NCBI GenBank assembly: GCA_905236465.1
Contig: CAJOQA010000004.1
Coordinates: 1 to 17,159 of the forward strand
Source: an uncultured Treponema sp.
Lineage (GTDB): Bacteria > Spirochaetota > Spirochaetia > Treponematales > Treponemataceae
Direction: 5' to 3'
Length of the DNA stretch: 17,159 nucleotides
In this document: positions 1 through 6,450 of the stretch, piece after piece
Position numbering within the stretch: position 1 is the first letter of the stretch
Layout: each line of letters begins with the position of its first letter
The notes under the pieces: generated by a model
Database searches by the model: none
What the model was told of the DNA's origin: nothing
The model's input: the letters and a program-made list of their open reading frames with translations, nothing else
Translations under genes and position numbers: made by a program

Positions 1-861
1 AATAATTGTGTAGTCTTTTTCTTCTTTATAATATGCGTGCAGGCGACTTTGGGCCATGATGTAGAAGTCACCGGATTCTTTGTCCTGGATTTTTACGTAA
101 TCAATATCTGGTCCCATAGCAAGACCTAAGTTAGAGGGCAAGGTCCAAGGTGTTGTTGTCCATGCTAAAAAGAAGGTCTTTCCGTTAGTGATATCTGCAT
201 CCGTAAAAGAATCAGGGGCCTTTGTTACCTTAAAACGAATTGTAATCGCAGGATCCTGCTTTTCCTTATAACCTTGAGCCAGTTCATGGGTGGAAAGGAC
301 TGTGGCACAGCGGGGACAGTAGGGAAGAATATATTTACCTTCGTAGATTAACTTCTTATCCCACAAAGATTTAGCGACCCACCAAATGGATTCCATATAT
401 TCTGGGTTCATGGTCTTGTAGTCCCTGTCAAAGTCTACCCAACGGCCCATGCGGGTTATGGTTTTGCGCCATTCGCCTGTATATTTTAAGACAGAAGCAC
501 GGCACTTGTCATTAAATGCTGCAACTCCATAAGCTTCAATTTCGTGTTTTGAATTGATTCCCAGCTCTTTTTCTATAAGGTTTTCAACAGGAAGACCATG
601 GCAGTCCCAACCGAAACGCCGATCTACATGCTTACCCTTCATTGTTTGGTAGCGGGGAATAATATCTTTTATGGTTGAGGGAATAAAATGTCCAAAATGT
701 GGCAGACCTGTTGCAAAGGGCGGTCCGTCATAGAATATAAACTCAGGAGCCCCTTCACGCTGGCTCACAGACTTCTTAAAAGTATCGTTTTTTTGCCAAA
801 AGTCTAAGATTTCCTCTTCTTGTTTAGGGAAACTTACCTTGGGGTCTACGCTCTTGTACAT
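1..861 (-). CDS. ileS: isoleucyl-tRNA synthetase, N-terminal part (truncated by window edge)
   Basis: Class I aminoacyl-tRNA synthetase that charges tRNA-Ile in the cytoplasm. I translated the reverse strand from the ATG at 861 to the window edge: 287 codons are open, about a quarter of a family member of roughly 1050 residues. Residues 44-60 carry the HIGH-type ATP signature as YDGPPFATGLPHFGH; GWDCHGLPVE follows. The start of the CP1 editing domain is visible, with CPRCATVLS and the pocket LAWTTTPWTLPSNLGLA. The GPPFATGLPHFGH form (rather than YANGxIHIGH) is that of the eukaryote-like IleRS clade, known for low mupirocin sensitivity and found in spirochaetes. An AGAGG Shine-Dalgarno lies 9 nt before the ATG. 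The gene is divergent from the GH5 gene and has a good promoter; a palindromic repeat lies in its leader. The family call is close to certain; the KMSKS loop is outside the window. Confidence 0.97.
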   Translation of the reverse strand, partial: MYKSVDPKVSFPKQEEEILDFWQKNDTFKKSVSQREGAPEFIFYDGPPFATGLPHFGHFIPSTIKDIIPRYQTMKGKHVDRRFGWDCHGLPVENLIEKELGINSKHEIEAYGVAAFNDKCRASVLKYTGEWRKTITRMGRWVDFDRDYKTMNPEYMESIWWVAKSLWDKKLIYEGKYILPYCPRCATVLSTHELAQGYKEKQDPAITIRFKVTKAPDSFTDADITNGKTFFLAWTTTPWTLPSNLGLAMGPDIDYVKIQDKESGDFYIMAQSRLHAYYKEEKDYTII

Positions 862-898
862 GTAATGCAACCTCTATTATAAATAAAATCGAGTTATT

Positions 899-934
899 GG
901 GCATCTCGAAAAACTTCAATTTTCCGAGGTTCCC
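899..934. repeat. 36-bp palindromic repeat, copy 1 (imperfect)
   Basis: GGGCATCTCG...CGAGGTTCCC with an inner inverted repeat at 905-928 (CTCGAAAAACT paired to an imperfect partner). It matches the second copy at 2194-2229 in 31 of 36 positions by eye, in the same orientation. On the minus strand it begins just at the predicted ileS transcription start, so the ileS leader RNA would carry the hairpin. The role is unknown; it could be a dispersed REP-like element or a leader structure. Confidence 0.85.
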
Positions 935-935
935 T

Positions 936-964
936 ATTATAACACTTTGCAAAAAAAAATACAA
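936..964 (-). promoter_or_regulatory. sigma70-like promoter of ileS
   Basis: On the minus strand a TTGTAT -35 (959-964) and a perfect TATAAT -10 (936-941) are separated by 17 bp, largely a T-run. Transcription would start near 929, giving a leader of about 65 nt that holds the palindromic repeat. No T-box specifier or antiterminator structure was seen. Confidence 0.65.
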
Positions 965-1001
965 TTAGCTGTAAGGCAGCTATGGAGAACTGAAATTTAG
1001 A

Positions 1002-1030
1002 TTGCATTTTGGCTTTTTCAGCTATATAAT
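1002..1030 (+). promoter_or_regulatory. promoter of the GH5 gene, possibly leaderless
   Basis: TTGCAT (1002-1007), 17 bp, then a perfect TATAAT (1025-1030). The ATG at 1037 is only 6 nt after the -10, so the expected transcription start falls on or next to the start codon. Only a weak GGA lies 3 nt before the ATG. The lipoprotein signal peptide fixes the start codon, which makes a leaderless mRNA plausible; a further upstream promoter is the alternative. Confidence 0.5.
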
Positions 1031-1036
1031 GGATTT

Positions 1037-2065
1037 ATGAAAGATTTTTTTAAGAAAAGTATAATTGTTTTATTTTCAGGTATTTGTATATTTTCATTTT
1101 TTTCTTGTTCTAAGCAAGAACTACGAAAGATTTATACTGATGGAAAAACACCAGTCCAACGTTACGGGACATTAAGCGTAAATGGAATTCAGCTCTGTTC
1201 CTCTGATAGTAAGCCTATACAACTGTGCGGAATGAGTTCTCACGGACTGCATTGGTATGGAAAATATGCTAATAAAGATGTACTTAAATGGTTGCGTGAC
1301 GATTGGAATGCTGATTTATGGAGGGCCGCAATGTATGTAGGCGGCAACGGCGGTTACGTACAGAATAAAGGAATGGCTTTTAAAGTAATAGAATCCATTG
1401 AAGCAGCAAAAGAGTTGGGACTTTATGTTATAGTTGATTGGCATGTATTAAATGACTGTGATCCCATGCTTTACGTAAAACAGGCAGAAGATTTTTTTGA
1501 ACAGATTGCTTCAACCTATGCAGACTGCCCAAACATAATATATGAAATATGCAATGAACCCAACGGCGACAATGTTACTTGGAAAGGAAATATAAAGCCT
1601 TATGCAGAAAGAATAATACCCATTATAAGAAAGCATTGCGACAACATTATTGTTGTAGGAACTCCTGTTTGGTCTAGCGATTTGACTAGTGTTGCTAATA
1701 GTCCTATTGAAGGCTACAAAAACATAATGTACACCCTACACTTCTATGCAGGAAGTCACGGTCAGGAAAGTAGAAATGTTGCACAACAAGCTCTTGACAA
1801 AGGCTTGCCGATTTTCGTAACTGAGTGGGGAACCACACAGGCTTCAGGAGACGGTGGCGTTTATGAAAAAGAAACACTTGAATGGATGCGATTCCTTTCT
1901 AAAAATAAAATTTCCTGGGCAAACTGGTCTGTGAACAACAAGGGTGAAGATTCGGGTGTCTTAAAATACAACAAAGATAAGGAAGGTAAAGGAGGCTGGC
2001 AGGAAAGTGACTTACAGGCTTCTGGCATTCTCGTAAGAAAGATATTACGGGGCGAAGTTAAGTAA
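1037..2065 (+). CDS. GH5-family endoglucanase-like lipoprotein
   Basis: Predicted retaining glycoside hydrolase of family 5, probably an endo-beta-1,4-glucanase (GH5_2-like), anchored outside the cytoplasm. The 342-residue protein begins with a basic, hydrophobic signal peptide ending in FSFFSC, so Cys24 is the likely lipidated residue; Ser at -1 suits the relaxed spirochaetal lipobox. The rest is one (beta/alpha)8 catalytic domain: VNGIQL and LCGMSSHGLHW at 48-73, DWH at 134-136, the acid/base Glu174 in IYEICNEPNG, His235 in YTLHFYAGSH, and the nucleophile Glu263 in IFVTEWGTT. No carbohydrate-binding module is present. It is monocistronic, divergent from ileS and convergent with the transporter gene. 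The start is fixed by the signal peptide because the next in-frame Met is residue 66. The substrate (cellulose, mixed-linkage glucan or other) cannot be read from the sequence. Confidence 0.93.
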   Translation: MKDFFKKSIIVLFSGICIFSFFSCSKQELRKIYTDGKTPVQRYGTLSVNGIQLCSSDSKPIQLCGMSSHGLHWYGKYANKDVLKWLRDDWNADLWRAAMYVGGNGGYVQNKGMAFKVIESIEAAKELGLYVIVDWHVLNDCDPMLYVKQAEDFFEQIASTYADCPNIIYEICNEPNGDNVTWKGNIKPYAERIIPIIRKHCDNIIVVGTPVWSSDLTSVANSPIEGYKNIMYTLHFYAGSHGQESRNVAQQALDKGLPIFVTEWGTTQASGDGGVYEKETLEWMRFLSKNKISWANWSVNNKGEDSGVLKYNKDKEGKGGWQESDLQASGILVRKILRGEVK

Positions 2066-2152
2066 TAGAATGGTCAAGGGGTAAGTTTTTCACAGACAGC
2101 CTGCGACCTTATGTACAAAGTGTCCTTACAGAGATAAAGGGGGCAGATTTAC

Positions 2153-2190
2153 TTTAGGACAAGAGGTACTCTCTTGCCCTAAAACACTTT
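2153..2190 (+). terminator. hairpin after the GH5 gene, possible intrinsic terminator
   Basis: A 13-bp stem with one mismatch: TTTAGGACAAGAG (2153-2165), loop GTACT, CTCTTGCCCTAAA (2171-2183), then ACACTTTT. It lies about 90 nt past the GH5 stop. The T-run is short and offset, so efficiency is uncertain. It may also act on transcripts arriving from the right. Confidence 0.5.
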
Positions 2191-2193
2191 TAT

Positions 2194-2229
2194 GGGCATC
2201 TCGAAAAACTGCAGTTTTTCGAGGTTCCC
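2194..2229. repeat. 36-bp palindromic repeat, copy 2 (perfect inner palindrome)
   Basis: Same element as 899-934. Here the inner 24 bp (2200-2223) read identically on both strands, CTCGAAAAACTG and its complement, flanked by GGGCAT and GTTCCC. It abuts the stop codon of the minus-strand transporter gene (TAA at 2230-2232), so that mRNA would end in a strong A/U-rich hairpin. There is no clean U-tract after it. It could protect or terminate convergent transcripts from both sides. Confidence 0.9.
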
Positions 2230-3477
2230 TTATTTGAATATCAAAATCAATACTTGGGAAACTACAACGACTGCAATCAAAGCTATAGGATAAGTTGAAG
2301 CGTAGGCAGATGCAACTTTTTCTGTTCCTGCTGTCTGAATTAATGTACCGAGGGCTGGGGTACTTGTCATACCACCACAAATAGAACCTAAGTTGTTGAG
2401 CAGGTTGAGTTTAAGAACATAGCGAGCAAATATATAGCCCACAACCATAGGAACAAGAGTCATAATTATACCATAAATAAAGTAAACCCATTCAAAGTAC
2501 TGAACAAAACTGGCACCTCCTGCAACACCTGCACCAATAAGGAAGAACATAAGTCCCAATTCCCTAAAAACTTTAAGGGTAGATTCAGCCGGCATAATAG
2601 AAACATTTCCTATTTTTGTTAAATAACCTAAGATTAAAGAAACTAAAAGACAGCCACCAGTTGTAGTAAGGGAAAAGTTTCCTATTTTAAATGAACCTAT
2701 AAGGACACCTAAAATTGCAGCTATAGAAAATGCACAGAAACCAAAAGAATCAAATTCCATCTCCTTTCCTGACAGCTTAGATGGTTTTTCTGGATTAGCT
2801 TCAGAAAGCTTTGCCCTTTCTTCCTCCATATTAGCTCTTGCAAATTTAGGTACTAGCTGAACAAACAATACAACACCTACAACACCAAATAGGTAAGCTA
2901 TTCCATGTCCAACAGCAACAATAGCTTCTAACTCATCACTACTTACAGTTGCCTTTGCTGCACTAAATGCAGGTGTTGAAGTTAAGGAACCTGAAAGAAG
3001 CCCTACTAACATAGCAGCAACTTTTTCATATTCACGACCAAAAACTTTTACATCAAAGATAATACAAACTGCACAGGCAAGACCTCCGACAACAATTATT
3101 AGAAGTCCTAAAACAATGTACGATTTAAAATTCTTTTTAAAATCACCAAAAAACCCAGGTCCTGCTATAAATCCAACGGATGTGACGAACAAAATCAGCC
3201 CGATATTTTCTACAATCTTAAGTGCGCTAGAAACATACGGAACTTTTAGTGCATGTTCAAGTGTCTCATGTGTAAAGCTTACAACCAACTGACTTCCAAG
3301 GTGTGTATAAAAGAAGGCACCAAATAAAAGAGATAAAATAAATACACCGGCAGTTCCCAAAGAAACACCTTTTATTGTAATTCTACCAAGCAAATAGCCA
3401 AAGACTGCTATTGCAAAAACAGAAAACGTCAAAAATGTAATTGACGTGATGGCAAGATGTCCGCCTAAAAAGACCAT
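2230..3477 (-). CDS. AspT/YidE-type transporter lacking TrkA-C domains
   Basis: Membrane carrier of the aspartate:alanine exchanger (AAE) superfamily, the family with the YidE/YbjL duplication. The 415 residues form two related hydrophobic halves of about five to six helices. Each half has its family signature: GLILFVTSVGFIAGPGFF near 93-110 and GSLTSTPAF at 163-171 in the first, LGLMFFLIGAGVAGGASF near 307-324 and GGMTSTPAL at 368-376 in the second. Classic members (about 540-560 residues) have two cytoplasmic TrkA-C/RCK domains between the halves; here only a charged linker of about 35 residues (211-245) joins them. A GAGGAG Shine-Dalgarno lies 6 nt before the ATG. It is downstream of the ThrE-type exporter, suggesting amino acid or dicarboxylate exchange, but the substrate is not known. 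Confidence 0.88.
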   Translation of the reverse strand: MVFLGGHLAITSITFLTFSVFAIAVFGYLLGRITIKGVSLGTAGVFILSLLFGAFFYTHLGSQLVVSFTHETLEHALKVPYVSSALKIVENIGLILFVTSVGFIAGPGFFGDFKKNFKSYIVLGLLIIVVGGLACAVCIIFDVKVFGREYEKVAAMLVGLLSGSLTSTPAFSAAKATVSSDELEAIVAVGHGIAYLFGVVGVVLFVQLVPKFARANMEEERAKLSEANPEKPSKLSGKEMEFDSFGFCAFSIAAILGVLIGSFKIGNFSLTTTGGCLLVSLILGYLTKIGNVSIMPAESTLKVFRELGLMFFLIGAGVAGGASFVQYFEWVYFIYGIIMTLVPMVVGYIFARYVLKLNLLNNLGSICGGMTSTPALGTLIQTAGTEKVASAYASTYPIALIAVVVVSQVLILIFK

Positions 3478-3512
3478 AACATTCTCCTCGTTGTGTAATT
3501 AAAAGTGAATAT

Positions 3513-3541
3513 ATTATAGTAATTTTCTCTAAATTCTGCAA
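3513..3541 (-). promoter_or_regulatory. promoter of the AspT/YidE-type gene
   Basis: On the minus strand TTGCAG (3536-3541), 17 bp, TATAAT (3513-3518). The -10 is perfect; the -35 matches consensus only in TTG. It lies in the 67-nt gap after the ThrE-type gene, so this gene can be transcribed alone as well as by read-through. Confidence 0.5.
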
Positions 3542-3544
3542 TGC

Positions 3545-4867
3545 CTAACTGCAAATTCTAAAGTTCCTGTCAGTAATAATTCTTGCAGCAATCAGTCCAA
3601 GACAAAGAGAACAAACAATCATAACAGCCTTTGCAAGCCAAAGAGCCCCTGTTGTTACATTTTCTGTTGCAAAATAGTAGATTCCCTTATACATATACAA
3701 ACCTGGGACCATTATAACTATAGAAGGTACCGTAATAGTTAATCGTGGATATCCTATATATTTTTTTATGGCAGATGCACATAAACCAGAAAGTAAGGCT
3801 GCAAGGAAAGCAGCAAGGGCAGCGGGAATCCCTGTAAAATCAATCAGTTCAAGGCGCATTACATTAGCTATCATTCCTATAAGTCCTGCTGTTACAGCCA
3901 TGGGAACAGTACTATTAAACATAAGCGAAAATCCATAAACTGCAAAAAAACTAGTAACTAGCCTAAATAATGCCATTATACAAGGATTGAAATCAAATCG
4001 CGGGAAATCAGCTGGAGAAAAATGAAAAACTAGAGCACAAAGCCACCCTGTTATGGTTGCAACAGAAATAATTAGCAAAGCATATAGAATGCGTTCTATA
4101 CCAGACCTTAAATCCAACTTTGCAAGATCAATTCCACCTGTTATTAGCGGAAAACCAGGAATTACAAAGAGCATGGCACAAATGTAACCTGCTTGATGAA
4201 TATCTGAAACACCAAATAAAGCTTCAGCGGCTTTTATAAAGCAAATATACACAAGGCAAGCCACAGCTACACCCAACGAAACGTTTGCAAACAAAGTTAT
4301 ATGTTTTTCAAGCAACTTTTTTCTTACAAAATTTCCCATACCTGCACCAAAAAAGGCACAAATCATTTCAGTTGGACCACCACCTAACAAAAAAGTAAAA
4401 GCTGCACAAGCGGTTGCTGCTGCAAAGCCCAACTTAATAGCTCCATAATGTCCAACCAAGTGTTCAATTTCATCAAGAAGCTCAAAAAATTGTTTAATTG
4501 AAAAACGTTCAGCGTTTTGGGCACAGTTATCTGCAAAAGTTCTTAAGTAATTCAATTTGTCTGTATTAACACCTGTAGTATTTATAGAAAGAGCGTTTGT
4601 ATAAGTTTCAGCACCATCGAAACAAGTATATTCAATAGAAAGTAAACCTATATCTGCATTGCAAGTAATGCCAAGTGCCCTAGATACTTTATTCATCGCA
4701 GCCCTAACTCGCCATGCACCGGCACCAACAGAAAGCATCATAAGCCCCATACGCCCAACAAGTGCTGATTTTTCATGTAAAGGAGCTATTTTAGCACTCT
4801 CATGGCTTGCAACATCTATCAAATTATCCCATGTAATAGTCATGTGCTGCTTACGAAGTTTACTCAT
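3545..4867 (-). CDS. threonine/serine exporter, ThrE family (fused two-domain form)
   Basis: Inner-membrane exporter of the ThrE family, proposed to expel threonine and serine using the proton-motive force. The 440-residue protein joins the two parts that are separate YjjP and YjjB subunits in enterobacteria. The N-terminal cytoplasmic region (about 30-140) has the family's GRMGLMMLSVGAGAWRVRAA segment, followed by helices starting KLGFAAATACAAFTFLLGGG. The first membrane block ends with VIPGFPLITGGIDLAKLDLR at 235-254. The C-terminal block (about 290-435) has LTITVPSIVIMVPGLYMYKG, the usual VPG loop. About ten membrane helices are expected. An AGAGG Shine-Dalgarno precedes the ATG. A tRNA-Glu with a terminator lies just upstream, leaving only some 40 nt for a promoter; none is clear, so read-through past the tRNA terminator may drive it. 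Confidence 0.9.
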   Translation of the reverse strand: MSKLRKQHMTITWDNLIDVASHESAKIAPLHEKSALVGRMGLMMLSVGAGAWRVRAAMNKVSRALGITCNADIGLLSIEYTCFDGAETYTNALSINTTGVNTDKLNYLRTFADNCAQNAERFSIKQFFELLDEIEHLVGHYGAIKLGFAAATACAAFTFLLGGGPTEMICAFFGAGMGNFVRKKLLEKHITLFANVSLGVAVACLVYICFIKAAEALFGVSDIHQAGYICAMLFVIPGFPLITGGIDLAKLDLRSGIERILYALLIISVATITGWLCALVFHFSPADFPRFDFNPCIMALFRLVTSFFAVYGFSLMFNSTVPMAVTAGLIGMIANVMRLELIDFTGIPAALAAFLAALLSGLCASAIKKYIGYPRLTITVPSIVIMVPGLYMYKGIYYFATENVTTGALWLAKAVMIVCSLCLGLIAARIITDRNFRICS

Positions 4868-4906
4868 TTTTTTTCCTCTTTTTAAATTTAAATTCGAAGT
4901 TTAAAA

Positions 4907-4947
4907 TAAAAAAAGAGCTTAAACCTCAGTAAGAAATTTAAGCTCTT
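4907..4947 (-). terminator. intrinsic terminator of the tRNA-Glu transcript
   Basis: On the minus strand AAGAGCTTAAA (from 4947) pairs perfectly with TTTAAGCTCTT (4923-4913) across a 13-nt loop, followed by a U-rich run (TTTTTTTATTTT). It begins 3 nt past the tRNA 3' end and stops some 40 nt before the next gene's ATG. Confidence 0.82.
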
Positions 4948-4949
4948 AT

Positions 4950-5021
4950 CATCTCCTACGGGAATCGAACCCATGTTGTCGGGATGAAAACCCGATGTCC
5001 TAACCCCTAGACGAAGGAGAC
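4950..5021 (-). tRNA. tRNA-Glu (UUC)
   Basis: 72 nt folding into a complete cloverleaf. The acceptor stem is GTCTCCT with AGGAGAT (one G-U at the end), the D-arm is GTCTAGGGGTTAGGAC, the anticodon stem is TCGGG/CCCGA with loop TTTTCAT giving anticodon TTC, and the T-arm is ATGGG-TTCGATT-CCCGT (one T-G pair). The discriminator is G. The 3' CCA is not encoded (GATGATAAG follows), so it must be added enzymatically. It has its own promoter and terminator. Confidence 0.97.
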
Positions 5022-5044
5022 ATATTGCTTATCGCAATGATTGA

Positions 5045-5073
5045 ATATTAGCATAGACAAAAAAAAATGTCAA
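5045..5073 (-). promoter_or_regulatory. promoter of tRNA-Glu
   Basis: Consensus TTGACA -35 (5068-5073), a 17-bp spacer with nine T in a row, then TAATAT -10 (5045-5050). The predicted start is about 16 nt before the mature tRNA. A 12-bp palindrome ATATTCGAATAT (5078-5089) lies just upstream of the -35; its meaning is unknown. Confidence 0.75.
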
Positions 5074-5109
5074 GCGCATATTCGAATATTTTGAATTTTT
5101 TTTTAATTT

Positions 5110-6369
5110 TTAAACTCCCATATCAAACTTATTAACAAGTTTTTTCTTCAAAGCTTTTAAATCCTCATCGTCTGCAAGACCTAAGTTTTCGGCAGAGGCA
5201 ATATCGGCAAGGGCTTCTTTATACATAGCAAGGTTAAAGTAAGCAATAGCCCTTCTATAATAGACATGGCTTTGGTAAGAATCGATTTCCAAGGACCTAT
5301 TAAAACTTTCTATAGCTTCTTTATCTTTACCCTGAACCCCATAGACTATTCCTTCATAGTAAATGGATCTAAAGGCCTTAGGATCGTTGGCAGAACTACT
5401 TTTAAAGTCTTCAAGAGCACTTTCATATTCTCCCTGAGCAAAATAGGCCATTCCCCTGTGCTTAAAAATAACCCCCAAAACTACAGGCGGTGGCGTTGGC
5501 TTAGAATCAAGAATCCTAGTGTAAATTTCTATAGCCTTTGCAAAGTTAGAAGAATTATGCTCATGCAAGGCAGCAAGAACTAAATCATCTATACTGCTTC
5601 TATCTGATGTATTCGTTGCTGCGTAAGCAAAAGGAGCCTTTCCCACTTGATGAGAGAGACCTAAGTCTTCATCAGTAAGTTTATCAGCTTTATTATAAAA
5701 AGCAGAACGACGAAAGCCCAACTCTGACTGGAGTTTATTTTGATAATCCCTGATTTCCTGAAAAATTGTATCAGCTAAAGAAAGGCTTGCATTTATTGAA
5801 GCAAGTTTTCGCCTTAAAGGCTTATCAAAGGGATTAAATTCTGATTTATAAATAAGTTCATGCTCAACTTCAGCCCAAGCATCTTGTAAAATAGTCCTAA
5901 GCTGAATTTCACAAACAGTTTCTTCAGGTATAACAAGCCCCCCCATATCATCAGGCAAGCAATCCTTGGGTATAGCGATTAAAACATGCACAGATTCATA
6001 GCCAAATTCGCGGAATGACTGCTGGGCACCTTTTTTTTCAACTTCTTTTACATCATAGACCTTTGAAAGTTGCTGCTCAACAACTTCTAGATCTTCTAAA
6101 AATGGGCAAATAATACGTATACCAATCATATCTGTAAGGGTGACAAGTCCATTACAGGTGGCTACTTCTTTTGGCTTTTGCCGTAAAACTTTTTTATAAT
6201 AGCTTTTAAAAGACTTTATTCTAGCCTTATACGTTGGTTGTGATGAAATTTTTATGTTTTTACGAAGCGATTCCTCTACTTTTATCAAAATTTGATTAAA
6301 AATAGGTCTATAGCTTTCATACGTTTTTTGTAATACTATTTTATTTGGAAGTTGTGACTGTAGTGCCAT
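5110..6369 (-). CDS. RelA/SpoT-synthetase-domain protein with C-terminal TPR repeats
   Basis: Predicted nucleotide pyrophosphokinase-type protein, possibly making (p)ppGpp or a related product in the cytoplasm. In the 419-residue chain, residues 15-220 are a RelA/SpoT domain: ATP-side basic motif YKARIKSFKSYYKK (47-60), LTDMIGIRIICPF (78-90) with Asp80 and Arg85, FGYESVHVLI (122-131) with the guanine-stacking Tyr124 and His128, and catalytic Glu154 in CEIQLRTILQDAWAEVEHEL. The usual DYxxxPKxNGYxS stretch is altered to SFREFGYES, although Tyr, Ser and His remain. There is no HD hydrolase domain and no TGS/ACT region. Residues about 264-396 form roughly four TPR helix pairs, such as HRGMAYFAQGEYESALEDF, so it may be controlled by a partner protein. 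SD AAGGTG lies 7 nt before the ATG. It sits after the flaA terminator without an obvious own promoter, so read-through from flaA is likely. A tRNA-modifying toxSAS role is an alternative. Confidence 0.85.
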   Translation of the reverse strand: MALQSQLPNKIVLQKTYESYRPIFNQILIKVEESLRKNIKISSQPTYKARIKSFKSYYKKVLRQKPKEVATCNGLVTLTDMIGIRIICPFLEDLEVVEQQLSKVYDVKEVEKKGAQQSFREFGYESVHVLIAIPKDCLPDDMGGLVIPEETVCEIQLRTILQDAWAEVEHELIYKSEFNPFDKPLRRKLASINASLSLADTIFQEIRDYQNKLQSELGFRRSAFYNKADKLTDEDLGLSHQVGKAPFAYAATNTSDRSSIDDLVLAALHEHNSSNFAKAIEIYTRILDSKPTPPPVVLGVIFKHRGMAYFAQGEYESALEDFKSSSANDPKAFRSIYYEGIVYGVQGKDKEAIESFNRSLEIDSYQSHVYYRRAIAYFNLAMYKEALADIASAENLGLADDEDLKALKKKLVNKFDMGV

Positions 6370-6394
6370 TTAAAACACCTTAAAAAATAAAATT

Positions 6395-6422
6395 AAAAAA
6401 GCCGCCCTTAGAAAAGGACGGC
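6395..6422 (-). terminator. intrinsic terminator of flaA
   Basis: On the minus strand GCCGTCCTT (from 6422), loop TTCT, AAGGGCGGC (to 6401) forms a 9-bp G+C-rich stem with one G-U pair, then TTTTTT. It lies 28 nt past the flaA stop and is the strongest terminator in the window. Confidence 0.9.
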
Positions 6423-6450
6423 TTTCTAAAGCACTAACTAAAAGTCAGTC

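Noticed and set aside
862..1036. T-box riboswitch before ileS
   Set aside because: No T-box bulge sequence, specifier loop or antiterminator/terminator pair could be drawn; only the palindromic repeat is present.
2126..2380. 84-residue open frame on the minus strand
   Set aside because: It overlaps the 3' end of the AspT/YidE-type gene in another frame and runs through the palindromic repeat; no protein-like composition, motif or ribosome site.
4659..4904. Plus-strand open frame antisense to the ThrE-type gene
   Set aside because: Mirror of a strongly supported gene; no SD and no recognisable domain. The same holds for the other antisense frames in the operon region.
5078..5089. ATATTCGAATAT palindrome as a terminator for the RelA/SpoT gene
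   Set aside because: Too short and A/T-rich, with no U-run following it on the minus strand; it is recorded only as a note on the tRNA promoter.
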